A stretch of 22,970 nucleotides of DNA from Dehalococcoidia bacterium (GTDB taxonomy: Bacteria > Chloroflexota > Dehalococcoidia > Lucifugimonadales > Australimonadaceae), in NCBI GenBank assembly GCA_021296055.1, contig JAGWBE010000011.1, forward strand, positions 1 to 22,970. Direction: 5' to 3'. The position numbers and the translations under genes are program-made. The number at the start of each line of letters is the position of its first letter. The first letter of the stretch is position 1. The notes beneath the pieces are model-generated. The model was not told where the DNA came from and did not search any database. It saw nothing but the letters and a program-made list of their open reading frames with translations. Below, one piece after another: positions 1-7,663 of this stretch.

Positions 1-1160
1 CTCCCCTCAACGCCCAGCCTATCCGCTCCGCCTCGCCCTCCATCGAGATAGCGCTGGGGCACAACGGGAACGTCATCAACGCGGTAGCGCAACGCGACAA
101 GCTCCTGGAGGAGACCGGAGCCGCCTTCACGACCACCACCGACTCGGAGGTGATCGCGCACATGCTGGCGTGGTCGCCGGAGCAGACGTGGGAAGGGCGG
201 GCGGCTCACCTCCACCGCAGGCTCGAGGGCGCGTATTCGCTAGTCATCGCCACGAAGGACACGCTGGTGGCGATGCGCGACCCTCACGGCGTGCGTCCGC
301 TGTGCCTGGGGCGCTACGGCGCCGGCTGGGTCGTCGCCTCCGAGAGCGCGGCGCTGGACCACGTGGGGGCGCAGTTCCTGCGTGAAATCGACGCGGGAGA
401 GACGGTGGTCATCGACCGGTCGGGCCTGCGCTCCATCCCTTGCGAGCAGCCGGACGCGCGCCGGGCGCACTGTGTGTTCGAACCGATCTACTTCGCGCGG
501 CCCGACTCGGTGCTGGAGGGGCGGCTTGCCCACGCCTCCCGCGAGCGGATGGGGCAGATGCTCGCGCGGCGCTACCCCGTAGACGCCGACATCGTGATTC
601 CCGTGCCCGACTCCGGCACGCCCGCCGCCGTGGGCTACGCCAAGGAATCGGGCGTCCCCTTGGAGTTCGGCCTCATCAAGAACCGTTACGTGGGCCGCAC
701 CTTCATCGAGCCGACGCAGCACTTCCGCGAACTGGGCGTGCGCAACAAGTTCAACCCCCTGCCGGAGATACTCGCGGGCAAGCGCGTCGTGCTGGTGGAC
801 GACAGCATCGTGCGCGGCACCACCACCCCGCGCGTCGTCGGCCTCCTGCGCTCAGGCGGCGCGCGCGAGGTGCACCTGCGTGTGTGCGCCCCGCCTATCC
901 GCCACCCATGCCACTTCGGCGTCGATATGGCCCTCGAGAGCGAGTTCATCGCCTCGGGCCGCACCGTGGATGAGGTGCGCGACGCCGTCGGCGCCGACTC
1001 CCTCGCCTACCTCACGGTGGAGCAGCTCCACGAATCGATCGGCGGCGACCCATCGGGCGCGGGCTACTGCAATGCCTGTTTCACCGGGCGCTATCCCATA
1101 CCCGTCCAGCTCCAACTGGACAAGTTCGTGCTTGAGCGCCCCGCGGCGCAGGCCGACTAG
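1..1160 (+). CDS. purF: Amidophosphoribosyltransferase, 5'-truncated by the window edge
   Basis: Catalyses the first committed step of purine synthesis: PRPP plus glutamine gives 5-phosphoribosylamine, in the cytosol. About 385 residues are visible in the frame beginning at base 3. The N-terminal catalytic Cys and the first part of the glutaminase domain lie outside the window. Visible glutaminase motifs include the AHNGN-like GHNGN and TDSEVI. The PRTase domain carries the PRPP loop VVLVDDSIVRGTTT (around base 790-835). Four cysteines match the [4Fe-4S] ligands of Bacillus-type PurF: HCVFEPIYFARPDS, HPCHFGVD and the pair in YCNACFTG. The enzyme is therefore probably of the Fe-S class. An ATG at 150 is internal, not the start, because homology continues upstream of it. 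The next gene starts 9 bases downstream, so the two are probably co-transcribed. Confidence 0.96.
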   Translation, partial: PLNAQPIRSASPSIEIALGHNGNVINAVAQRDKLLEETGAAFTTTTDSEVIAHMLAWSPEQTWEGRAAHLHRRLEGAYSLVIATKDTLVAMRDPHGVRPLCLGRYGAGWVVASESAALDHVGAQFLREIDAGETVVIDRSGLRSIPCEQPDARRAHCVFEPIYFARPDSVLEGRLAHASRERMGQMLARRYPVDADIVIPVPDSGTPAAVGYAKESGVPLEFGLIKNRYVGRTFIEPTQHFRELGVRNKFNPLPEILAGKRVVLVDDSIVRGTTTPRVVGLLRSGGAREVHLRVCAPPIRHPCHFGVDMALESEFIASGRTVDEVRDAVGADSLAYLTVEQLHESIGGDPSGAGYCNACFTGRYPIPVQLQLDKFVLERPAAQAD

Positions 1161-1169
1161 CGGAGGAGC

Positions 1170-2255
1170 GTGGCGGAGCGCTCCATCGTGGACATCGAGG
1201 CGGCGGTAGACGCGCTGCCGCCCGACGCGCGCGCCCGCTTCGATCGCATCTACCGCGCCGCCGTCTACGAGACGGAGCTGCGCGCGCCCGCCGAGATGGT
1301 CGCCTGGATCGAGCGCACCTTCGGCTCGCTGGCCGCCGTGCAGCGCCAACGCATCGTCCGCGTCGATAACCGCGTTACCGGCGAGGGCGCGCTGTTCAAC
1401 AGCCTACGCGCCTTGCGCCCCATCCAGGCCGCGTCCGGCGGCGCAGGCGCGGACGACGCGGCCCGCGCCCTGCAAGACGACCCGTGGGCCGACCCCTACA
1501 CGGCGACGCCAGAGGATACGTTCGGGCGGCTGCAAGGCGCGCACGGCGTAACCGCTGCCAACGTGGCGCGCTACGACGGCGCCCACAGCCTCGTCATCTT
1601 CAACGAACCCGATCCGCTGGCCTTCGGCGCGGAGACGCTGGCCGACCACCTGGAGTTGGCGCAACGCTGGTTCGAGCGCGTCCGCCAAGACGATTCCCGC
1701 GCTTGCTATCCCTTCCTGATGTGGAATTGCCTATGGCGGGCGGGCGGCTCCATCGTCCACGGCCACATGCAGGCCGCCGTCGCGCGCGGCGGCCACTACG
1801 CCAAGATCGAGCGCCTGCGCGTCGACGCGGAGCGCTACCGCGACGAGCACGGCGCCTCCTACTTCGACGACCTCTTCGGCGTCCACCGCGCACTTGGCCT
1901 TCGCTTCGCCGCCGGGGGGCTAGAGGGCGCGGCCCACCTCACCCCGTTGAAGGAGAAGGAGTTGCTCTTCCGCCTGCCCGCGTCCTTCCCTTCGGCGGCG
2001 GAGCCGCTCAGCCGCGCCCTGCACCGCTACGTGGACGACCTGGGCGTGCGCTCCTTCAACCTCGCGCTGCTGCTGCCCCCGCTAGGGCCAACGCCGGAGG
2101 CATGGGCCGGCTTCCCGCCCCTGGCGCGGCTCGTGGACAGGGGGCCGTTGGAGAGTCGCACAAGCGACATCGGCGGCATGGAATTGTATGCGCAGAGCGT
2201 GGCGGCGTCCGACCCCTTCGCCGTAGCCCGCGAGATGGCGCGAGCGTTCGCGTAG
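1170..2255 (+). CDS. GalT-like / HIT-superfamily nucleotidyltransferase
   Basis: A 361-residue protein with a GTG start preceded by GGAGG (1162-1166). The motif around residues 190-205, NCLWRAGGSIVHGHMQ, contains H-x-H-x-Q, the active-site signature of galactose-1-phosphate uridylyltransferases within the HIT superfamily. The His would carry the nucleotidyl intermediate. A conserved-looking segment before it (SLVIFNEPDPL) resembles the strand preceding this site in HIT folds. Family knowledge supports a nucleotidyl transfer or phosphoesterase role; the substrate cannot be read from the sequence. It lies 9 bases after purF and 4 bases before a GT2 glycosyltransferase, so a role in activated-sugar metabolism is possible but inferred. 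No classical GalT zinc cysteines are seen. It could equally be an Ap4A phosphorylase-like enzyme. Confidence 0.7.
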   Translation: MAERSIVDIEAAVDALPPDARARFDRIYRAAVYETELRAPAEMVAWIERTFGSLAAVQRQRIVRVDNRVTGEGALFNSLRALRPIQAASGGAGADDAARALQDDPWADPYTATPEDTFGRLQGAHGVTAANVARYDGAHSLVIFNEPDPLAFGAETLADHLELAQRWFERVRQDDSRACYPFLMWNCLWRAGGSIVHGHMQAAVARGGHYAKIERLRVDAERYRDEHGASYFDDLFGVHRALGLRFAAGGLEGAAHLTPLKEKELLFRLPASFPSAAEPLSRALHRYVDDLGVRSFNLALLLPPLGPTPEAWAGFPPLARLVDRGPLESRTSDIGGMELYAQSVAASDPFAVAREMARAFA

Positions 2256-2259
2256 CCCT

Positions 2260-2991
2260 ATGGCCGCCGTCGACGTCGTCATCCCCGTCCTGAACGAGGA
2301 GCATTCCCTCCCCCAGTGCCTGGACGCGCTGCTCGACTTCCTGCCGCGCGCGTTGCCCGCGCATCAGTGCCGCGTGGTGGTGGCGGACAACGGCTCGACC
2401 GACGCAACCCTGGCCGTCGCGGAGCGCTACGCCGCCGAGCGCCCCGGCGCCGTCGCCGCCATCCACCTCGATCAGCGCGGACGCGGACGCGCCCTGCGCC
2501 GCGCGTGGCTGGAGAGCGACGCCGACGTAGTTAGCTACATGGACGTTGACCTATCCACCGGCATCGAGGCGTTCCCGCTCCTCGTCTCCGCCATTGTGGA
2601 CGACGGGCACGACATGGCCGTCGGCAGCCGCCTAGCGCGGGGGGCGCAAACGACGCGCTCCTTCAAGCGCGAATTCATCTCCCGCTTCTACAACCTACTC
2701 ATCAAGGCGCTCTTCCGCACGCGCTTCTCCGACGCGCAGTGCGGATTCAAGGCGCTGAGCGGCGCGGCGGCGCGTGCGCTCACGCCCGCCGTCGTCAACA
2801 ACCACTGGTTCTTCGACACTGAGCTGCTCATCATCGCGGAGAAGCGCGGGTTCCGCGTGTTCGACCTGCCCGTCCGCTGGGAGGAGGACGCGGACACGCG
2901 AGTCAAGATCGCCAGCACCGTCGCCGAAGACCTAAAGGGCCTGGCGCGCCTCCGCTTCGGCGGCGTCCCCAACGTCAGCCCCCTGCGCTAA
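2260..2991 (+). CDS. Family 2 glycosyltransferase, dolichyl/polyprenyl-phosphate sugar synthase type
   Basis: A 243-residue cytosolic GT-A glycosyltransferase. The N-terminal strand VVIPVLNEE, the nucleotide-binding ADNGSTDAT and the metal-binding YMDVDLSTG (DxD) are all present. They are followed by VGSRLARGA, the SRFYNLL segment, FSDAQCGFKAL and the acceptor-side FFDTELLIIAEK with PVRWEED. This pattern is typical of the DPM1/ALG5-like branch, which moves a sugar from a nucleotide donor to polyprenyl phosphate. There is no C-terminal membrane segment, so it would act at the inner face of the membrane as a soluble or peripheral enzyme. The ATG starts 4 bases after the GalT-like gene with no clear ribosome site, which suggests translational coupling. 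The sugar donor cannot be told from the sequence. Confidence 0.86.
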   Translation: MAAVDVVIPVLNEEHSLPQCLDALLDFLPRALPAHQCRVVVADNGSTDATLAVAERYAAERPGAVAAIHLDQRGRGRALRRAWLESDADVVSYMDVDLSTGIEAFPLLVSAIVDDGHDMAVGSRLARGAQTTRSFKREFISRFYNLLIKALFRTRFSDAQCGFKALSGAAARALTPAVVNNHWFFDTELLIIAEKRGFRVFDLPVRWEEDADTRVKIASTVAEDLKGLARLRFGGVPNVSPLR

Positions 2992-3044
2992 CGCCCAGCC
3001 CCCGCCTTGCGGCGCTTGGGCGGCGGGCTTAGCATAGGCGGCGG

Positions 3045-4055
3045 TTGGCCTCCCCGATGATGCGTCAGCAAGCCCAGTTCGAAGTCCGCCCGTCCCTGAT
3101 GACCGGCGACAGCGCCGAGGTCTACCTGCACCGCACGCAGCGCGTGCTGCGCACGGAGGGGCTGAACCCCGTCGTGGTGATGGAGTTCTCCGCTATGGCG
3201 CCGGGCGTGCTGTGCGGCGTGGAAGAGGCGCAGACGCTACTCTCGCGCGTGATGAGCGAAGGCAACCGCGAGGTATGGAGTGTCCCCGAGGGCGCGAGCG
3301 TCGCCCAGGGCGAAATCTGCCTCACCATACGCGCGCCCTACTCCTCCTTCGGCCTCTACGAGACGGCCATCACGGGCATACTGGCGCAGGCCACGGGCTG
3401 GGCCAGCGCTGCCAAGGAATTGGTCAAGGCCGCGGGCGGCGTGCCTGTCGCCTGCGTCGGCGCCCACAACGTCCACCCCTCCGTCGCCGCCGTCATGGAT
3501 TACGCCGCCGTCGCCGGTGGCTGTCAGAACGGCTCCACCGCGTTGGGGGGCAGGCTCACGGGCACGCAGCCCGTCTCCTCCGTCAGCGGCGCCCTACTCC
3601 AAATCATCGGCGATCCCTTGCGCGCGCTCCAGGCGTTCGACCGCGCGATGAGCGCCGACGTGCCGCGCGTCGCCTACGTCGACCCCCGCCGTGACATCGC
3701 GGAGCAGACGGCGCAGCTGGCGCGGCTGATGCGGGACAAGATCGCGGCGGTGCGGTTGGCGCGCGCGCCAGGCGGCCAGCAGGTGCCGGCGGAGACCATC
3801 AAGGAGGTGCGGCGGCGGCTGGACGCCCTCGGCTGTCAGGCGGTCAAGATCATCGTCAGCGGCGACTTGACGCCCGACCGCATCACGGGGTTGTTGGAGC
3901 AGGGCGCGCCGTTGGACGCGCTGCACGACGGCAGCTACGTGGCGCGTGCGCACCCCATCCCCTTCCGCCCCAACATCCGCAGCATCGACGACCGTTCAGT
4001 AGCGCAGGAGGTGGAGCCGCCGCCGCCGAACCCCCGCCTCGTGCGCGTGCTGTAG
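3045..4055 (+). CDS. Nicotinate phosphoribosyltransferase family protein with altered catalytic motifs
   Basis: A 336-residue protein with the layout of the short bacterial/archaeal nicotinate phosphoribosyltransferases: an N-terminal EVYLHRTQ / VVMEFSAM region, then GLYETAITGILAQATGWASA, VHPSVAAVMDYAAVAGGC, IIGDPLRALQAFDRAM, IKEVRRRLDALG and VKIIVSGDLTPDRI. Family members make nicotinate mononucleotide from nicotinate and PRPP in NAD salvage. Several usual signatures are changed, by recall of the family pattern: GARHVHP is GAHNVHP, GTMPHAL is SSVSGAL, the DT of VDTF is DP, VRLDTPS is VRLARAP, and FGVGS is LHDGS. Activity is therefore doubtful (see findings). The start is TTG at 3045; ATG at 3057 or 3060 are alternatives. 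A GC-rich stem (2998-3006 with 3019-3028) separates it from the glycosyltransferase gene and may act as a weak attenuator. Confidence 0.78.
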   Translation: MASPMMRQQAQFEVRPSLMTGDSAEVYLHRTQRVLRTEGLNPVVVMEFSAMAPGVLCGVEEAQTLLSRVMSEGNREVWSVPEGASVAQGEICLTIRAPYSSFGLYETAITGILAQATGWASAAKELVKAAGGVPVACVGAHNVHPSVAAVMDYAAVAGGCQNGSTALGGRLTGTQPVSSVSGALLQIIGDPLRALQAFDRAMSADVPRVAYVDPRRDIAEQTAQLARLMRDKIAAVRLARAPGGQQVPAETIKEVRRRLDALGCQAVKIIVSGDLTPDRITGLLEQGAPLDALHDGSYVARAHPIPFRPNIRSIDDRSVAQEVEPPPPNPRLVRVL

Positions 4056-4278
4056 CATGGGTTGGCGGCCCCTCGGCGCCCCCCGCGTGAAGAGTCCCGT
4101 GGTTACGCAATGGTCTCTGCAAGCGGGAATGAAGGTGGAAGCGTGCGGGAATGTGGGCGGTGAGGGTCGAGACCATGGATAGGGGTGCTCCCAATGGGTT
4201 TGGACGCGGGGGCACGACGAGACTCCGGTGAGCGTGTTGCCCATGCGCCCGCTCCGTACACTCCGCATCCCCACCCGA

Positions 4279-4307
4279 TTGACCACCGCCGCGCCGCCTG
4301 TTATCAT
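4279..4307 (+). promoter_or_regulatory. Sigma70-type promoter of the T-box/cimA transcript
   Basis: A -35 box TTGACC (4279-4284) and a -10 box TATCAT (4302-4307) are separated by exactly 17 bases. Each differs from consensus at one position. Transcription would begin near 4313-4316, just before the first stem of the T-box leader, which supports the assignment. Confidence 0.72.
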
Positions 4308-4315
4308 CCCGCTAG

Positions 4316-4580
4316 GCTGCGACGGAGACGAGTAGGCGGATCATCAGCGCCGAGCGAGCCGGGCCGTGGTGTGAGCCGGTGCGCTGGTCCCGACCGAATA
4401 TCCCTCCCGAGCCGTCGGCCGAACGCCCGCCAGCGGGCCAGTAGACCCGACCGGGGAGCCGCCCGTTATCAACGGCCGGGGCGTGATTGCGTCCCGACGA
4501 GCGCCCCCTCCTAGCAGGGGGAATGGTGGTGGTACCGCGGGAAGCAAAGCCCGTCCGCCTAGGCGGATGGGCTTTTTGTC
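4316..4580 (+). promoter_or_regulatory. T-box leader (tRNA-sensing riboswitch), probably isoleucine-specific
   Basis: Lies in the 564-base gap before cimA. Stem I is closed by GACGG (4321-4325) pairing with CCGTC (4412-4416). It contains the loop-E elements AGTA (4331-4334) and GAA (4396-4398), followed one base later by ATC (4400-4402), an isoleucine codon in the expected specifier position. The upper helix includes CAGCGC pairing with GCGCTG. The conserved T-box GGTGGTACCGCGG is at 4528-4540. Its UGGU bulge fits a tRNA ending in ACCA, as tRNA-Ile does. GCGGG (4537-4541) can pair with CCCGT (4550-4554) as an antiterminator that competes with the terminator just downstream. Uncharged tRNA-Ile would switch cimA on. 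The specifier assignment is an inference; the T-box core and terminator are clear. Confidence 0.88.
4546..4577 (+). terminator. Intrinsic terminator of the T-box leader
   Basis: A 14-base stem (4546-4559 with 4562-4575) has a 2-base loop and one G-U pair, and ends in TTTTT (4573-4577). Its 5' arm overlaps the antiterminator partner CCCGT, as expected for a T-box expression platform. It lies 42 bases before the cimA start. Confidence 0.88.
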
Positions 4581-4619
4581 GTTGAAACGAGGAGGCGCAA
4601 AGCGCCGAGGAGGGCGGAC

Positions 4620-6209
4620 ATGGGGCAGGCAACGGTGACGTTGTATGACACGACGCTGCGCGACGGCGCGCAGATGGAGGGCATCAGCCTCTCCGTCGAG
4701 GACAAGCTCCGCATCGCCCAGCGCCTCGACCAGCTCGGCGTCCATTACATCGAGGGCGGCTGGCCAGGCTCCAACCCGAAGGACGACGAGTTCTTCAGGC
4801 AGGCGCGGGAAATCCCCTTCGAGCACGCCGCCCTGACTGCGTTTGGCTCCACGCGCCGCGCCAAGGGCAGCGTGGAGAACGACGCGAACCTGAAGGGGCT
4901 GCTCGATTCCGGCGCGCCCGTCGTAACCATCGTCGGCAAGGCGTCCGAGATGCAGGTGACGCGGGTGCTGGAAACTTCGTTGGAGGAGAACCTGGCGATG
5001 GTGCGCGAGTCCATCGAATACCTGCGCGCCAAGGGGCGGCGCGTCATCTTCGACGCGGAGCACTTCTTCGACGGCTTCGCCGCCAATCCCGACTACGCCC
5101 TCGCCTGCATCCGCGCCGCGGGCGAGGCGGGCGCCGAGTACGTCGTGCTCTGCGACACGAACGGCGGCTCCCTCCCCGTCGACGTGTTCAACGCCACGCA
5201 CCGCGCCGCCCAAGAGGTTCGCGCCGACATCGGCGTCCACTGCCACAACGACGCGGAGGTGGCCGTCGCCAACAGCATCGCCGCCGTCCAGGCAGGCGCG
5301 TCGCAGGTGCAAGGCACGATCAACGGCTACGGCGAGCGCTGCGGCAACACGAACCTGCTCAGCGTCATCGGCAACCTGAAGCTGAAGCTCGGCATCGACT
5401 GCGTGAGCGACGAGCAGTTGGAGCGGTTGACGGAGATGCATCGCTTCGTGGCGGAGGTGGCCAACATGCCCCCCAACCGCTACCAGGCCTACGTGGGAGA
5501 GAGCGCGTTCAGCCACAAGGGCGGCCTCCACGCCTCCGCGACCGCCAAGGTGGAATCGGCCTACCAGCACGTAGAGCCCCAGCTCATCGGCAACGCCAAG
5601 CACGTCGTAGTTTCCGAGCTGTCGGGGCGCGGGAATCTCGTTATGAAACTCAGGGAGGAGGGCCTGGAGGACATCGTCTCCAAGGAGCGCCTCACGGAGC
5701 TGGTGGAACTGGTGAAGCAGCGCGAGGCGGAGGGCTATCAGTACGAGGGTGCCGAAGCTTCCTTCCGCCTGCTCGTCCAACGCGCGCTCGAGGGCTACAA
5801 ACCGCCCTTCGACCTGGTGGACTTCCTGGTGGTGATGGAGAAGCGCCGCCGCTCCGCCGCCGCCGAAGGCGACGACCAGGCGCTGTCGGAGGCGATGGTG
5901 AAGGTGCGCGTGGGCGGCCAGCTCGCACACACCGTCGCCGAGGGCAACGGCCCCGTCAACGCGCTCGACCTCGCCCTCCGCCGCGCCCTCGAGCAGTCCT
6001 ACCCTCAGCTGAGCGCGGTGTCGCTGACCGACTACAAGGTGCGCGTGGTCGAGCAAGGTCCCGCCGGCACCGGCGCCGTCGTCCGCGTCCTTGTCCAGTC
6101 CACCGACGGTGAGCGCTCGTGGAGCACCGTGGGCGCCAGCGGCAACATCATCGAAGCATCGTGGCAGGCGTTGACGGACTCTCTGGAGTACGCGCTGCTG
6201 GCGCGGTGA
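4620..6209 (+). CDS. cimA: (R)-Citramalate synthase
   Basis: Condenses acetyl-CoA and pyruvate to (R)-citramalate, the first step of the threonine-independent isoleucine route. The 529-residue length matches the family. The N-terminal HMGL-like TIM barrel begins TLYDTTLRDGAQMEG and continues with YIEGGWPGSNPKDDEFF, VVLCDTNGG and the metal-binding HCHND motif. NGYGERCGNTNL and FSHKGGLHA follow. The C-terminal region (about residues 395-525) looks like the LeuA-type allosteric domain that binds the end product. The GGWPGSNPKD signature separates CimA from isopropylmalate synthase. The ATG at 4620 follows GAGGAGG (4607-4613). Expression should be controlled by the T-box leader upstream, which fits a first-step isoleucine enzyme. 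No other isoleucine-pathway genes follow; the next gene is on the opposite strand. Confidence 0.95.
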   Translation: MGQATVTLYDTTLRDGAQMEGISLSVEDKLRIAQRLDQLGVHYIEGGWPGSNPKDDEFFRQAREIPFEHAALTAFGSTRRAKGSVENDANLKGLLDSGAPVVTIVGKASEMQVTRVLETSLEENLAMVRESIEYLRAKGRRVIFDAEHFFDGFAANPDYALACIRAAGEAGAEYVVLCDTNGGSLPVDVFNATHRAAQEVRADIGVHCHNDAEVAVANSIAAVQAGASQVQGTINGYGERCGNTNLLSVIGNLKLKLGIDCVSDEQLERLTEMHRFVAEVANMPPNRYQAYVGESAFSHKGGLHASATAKVESAYQHVEPQLIGNAKHVVVSELSGRGNLVMKLREEGLEDIVSKERLTELVELVKQREAEGYQYEGAEASFRLLVQRALEGYKPPFDLVDFLVVMEKRRRSAAAEGDDQALSEAMVKVRVGGQLAHTVAEGNGPVNALDLALRRALEQSYPQLSAVSLTDYKVRVVEQGPAGTGAVVRVLVQSTDGERSWSTVGASGNIIEASWQALTDSLEYALLAR

Positions 6210-6329
6210 GCGTGGGAGTGTGGCATCCGCCTCAACCGTCTCAGCATGGAGCACGGCGCCGTCATCACGCGGGCGCCAGCGATGGTGAGCGGCGTGATGG
6301 CCCTGTCGACCCTGGCCTGACCGCCCCGC

Positions 6330-7601
6330 CTACCGCGTCCCCTCTGCCATATCCAGCGCCAGCGCCGACCAGCCGAACGACTTGGCGCCGAGACCCTCGC
6401 CGGTGAGCGGGTTGTAGAACTCGCGCAGCCCGGCACCCGCGACCATCTCCACGGTGCGCGCCGTCAGCTGCTCGGCCAGGTCGTCGAACCCATGGCGGCG
6501 CAGACCGCGCCACACGAGCCAGTTCGTGTTCACCCATGCAGGCCCGCGCCAGCTCAGCGCCTGCCCGCGCGAGTCGAACGCCGGGTCGCAGGCGGCGACC
6601 GACGGCAAGGGATAGTGCAGCCGGAAACGCTCCGCGTCCGTAAGGCAGCGCTCGATCACTTCGCCCGCGACATCCGCCGGGAGGCGTTGCACCGTTAGCG
6701 GCATAAGCCCGGCGACGGTGAGGCAGTCGACGCGCTCCTCTCCGCGTCCCTCGAGAAGGAAGAACGCGCCCCGTTCGGGCGAGTACATCTTGCGGAGCAT
6801 GGCCTCCGCCGTCTGCGTTGCCCGCGCCTCGTAGCCCTCGGCGGCGGCGTTGTTGGCCTGGGCACGGTGCATCCGCGCCATCGTCTCCAGCGCGTCGGCG
6901 TAGAGCGCGTTCACCAGCGGGTCTTTTGCGTAGAAGGGACCCGTCCGCAGCATCCTCGCGTTGTCGTAGCCCCTGACGGCGAGGCGCAGGTCGAGCAGGC
7001 GCAGGCGCGCTTGGAGGCGGTAGGGGCTCGGGTGATGGGCGGTTACGCCCAGCATCGCGTCGAAGGCGGGAGAGTGGTCTGTCCCCGCCTCGTAGGGGGA
7101 GACGACGGCGAGCAGGCCGTCGCCGTCGGCGCGCTGCTCGGCTAGCCAAGCGTGGTAGCGGTCGAGCCGCGCCAGGAAGCGCGCCGGGAGGGAGGAGTCT
7201 CCGGCGATCTCGGCGACGCGCTCGACCGCTTGCGCCAGCACGGGCGGCTGGATGAGGCCACTGCTGCGCGGACGCAGGGCAGGTTTGCTCTGCAACATCG
7301 ACCAGAGGTCGCCAGCGTCCAGCCGCCGCCGCTCCCAGAAGTGCATGTGGCCGATGAAGCCGTCTTCGCGCTGTCTCGCCAGCAGCGTCTCTAATTCCGC
7401 AACCGCGTGCTCGGCATCGACGTGCGCCGCCGCGACGGCGTGGAAGCAGGAGTCCCAGAACCATTGATGCCGGTACTCGTGCGGCGAGGGGCAGAGGTAG
7501 CGGTATCCGCGCCCCGTGCGCCCGTCCACGCCGACGCGCAGGTTCGTGCGCAGCAACTGTTCCGTGAGACGGCGGAGGGCGCTGGCGTCGTCAGGGCGCA
7601 T
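6330..7601 (-). CDS. GH63-like (MGH1-type) glycoside hydrolase, possibly mannosyl/glucosylglycerate hydrolase
   Basis: A protein of about 423 residues predicted to be an (alpha/alpha)6-barrel glycosidase. Motifs include YLCPSPHEYRHQWFWDSCFHA (residues about 35-55), GHMHFWERR, the general-acid region YEAGTDHSP with Asp175, the Trp-rich RGPAWVNTNW, and EFYNPLTGEGLGAKSFGWS near the C-terminus, where the Glu is the likely base. The short length matches mannosylglycerate and glucosylglycerate hydrolases of the GH63 group, which recycle compatible solutes, more than the long eukaryotic glucosidases. The substrate is inferred. No signal peptide is seen, so it is cytosolic. The start at 7601 follows an AGTGAG-like site; ATG at 7622 is an alternative. 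The open frame continues upstream over the neighbouring gene, but that part is a shadow. It lies 62 bases after the molybdoprotein gene, probably in the same operon. Confidence 0.82.
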   Translation of the reverse strand: MRPDDASALRRLTEQLLRTNLRVGVDGRTGRGYRYLCPSPHEYRHQWFWDSCFHAVAAAHVDAEHAVAELETLLARQREDGFIGHMHFWERRRLDAGDLWSMLQSKPALRPRSSGLIQPPVLAQAVERVAEIAGDSSLPARFLARLDRYHAWLAEQRADGDGLLAVVSPYEAGTDHSPAFDAMLGVTAHHPSPYRLQARLRLLDLRLAVRGYDNARMLRTGPFYAKDPLVNALYADALETMARMHRAQANNAAAEGYEARATQTAEAMLRKMYSPERGAFFLLEGRGEERVDCLTVAGLMPLTVQRLPADVAGEVIERCLTDAERFRLHYPLPSVAACDPAFDSRGQALSWRGPAWVNTNWLVWRGLRRHGFDDLAEQLTARTVEMVAGAGLREFYNPLTGEGLGAKSFGWSALALDMAEGTR

Positions 7602-7663
7602 GACACGCTCACTATCGTGCATCCGGGGAGGGGGGCGCCTCGCGGGCGCTGCACGGCGAGGCG

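Noticed and set aside
2260..2991. Glucosyl- or mannosyl-3-phosphoglycerate synthase, suggested by the GH63-like hydrolase nearby
   Set aside because: The GT2 protein is shorter than those enzymes and its motifs fit polyprenyl-phosphate sugar synthases; the two genes are also far apart and on opposite strands.
4185..4514. A 109-codon plus-strand frame in the cimA leader
   Set aside because: It is fully explained by the T-box structure; composition is Arg/Pro-rich and there is no ribosome site.
4344..6254. A 636-codon open frame on the minus strand across cimA
   Set aside because: It lies opposite a well-supported cimA, has low-complexity composition with no motif, and also covers the T-box. 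Long antisense frames are expected at this GC content.
6263..6299. Inverted repeat CATCACGC / GCGTGATG between cimA and the GH63-like gene as a terminator
   Set aside because: The loop is 21 bases and there is no T-run on either strand, so it does not meet an intrinsic terminator pattern. It remains only a weak structure in a 120-base gap.
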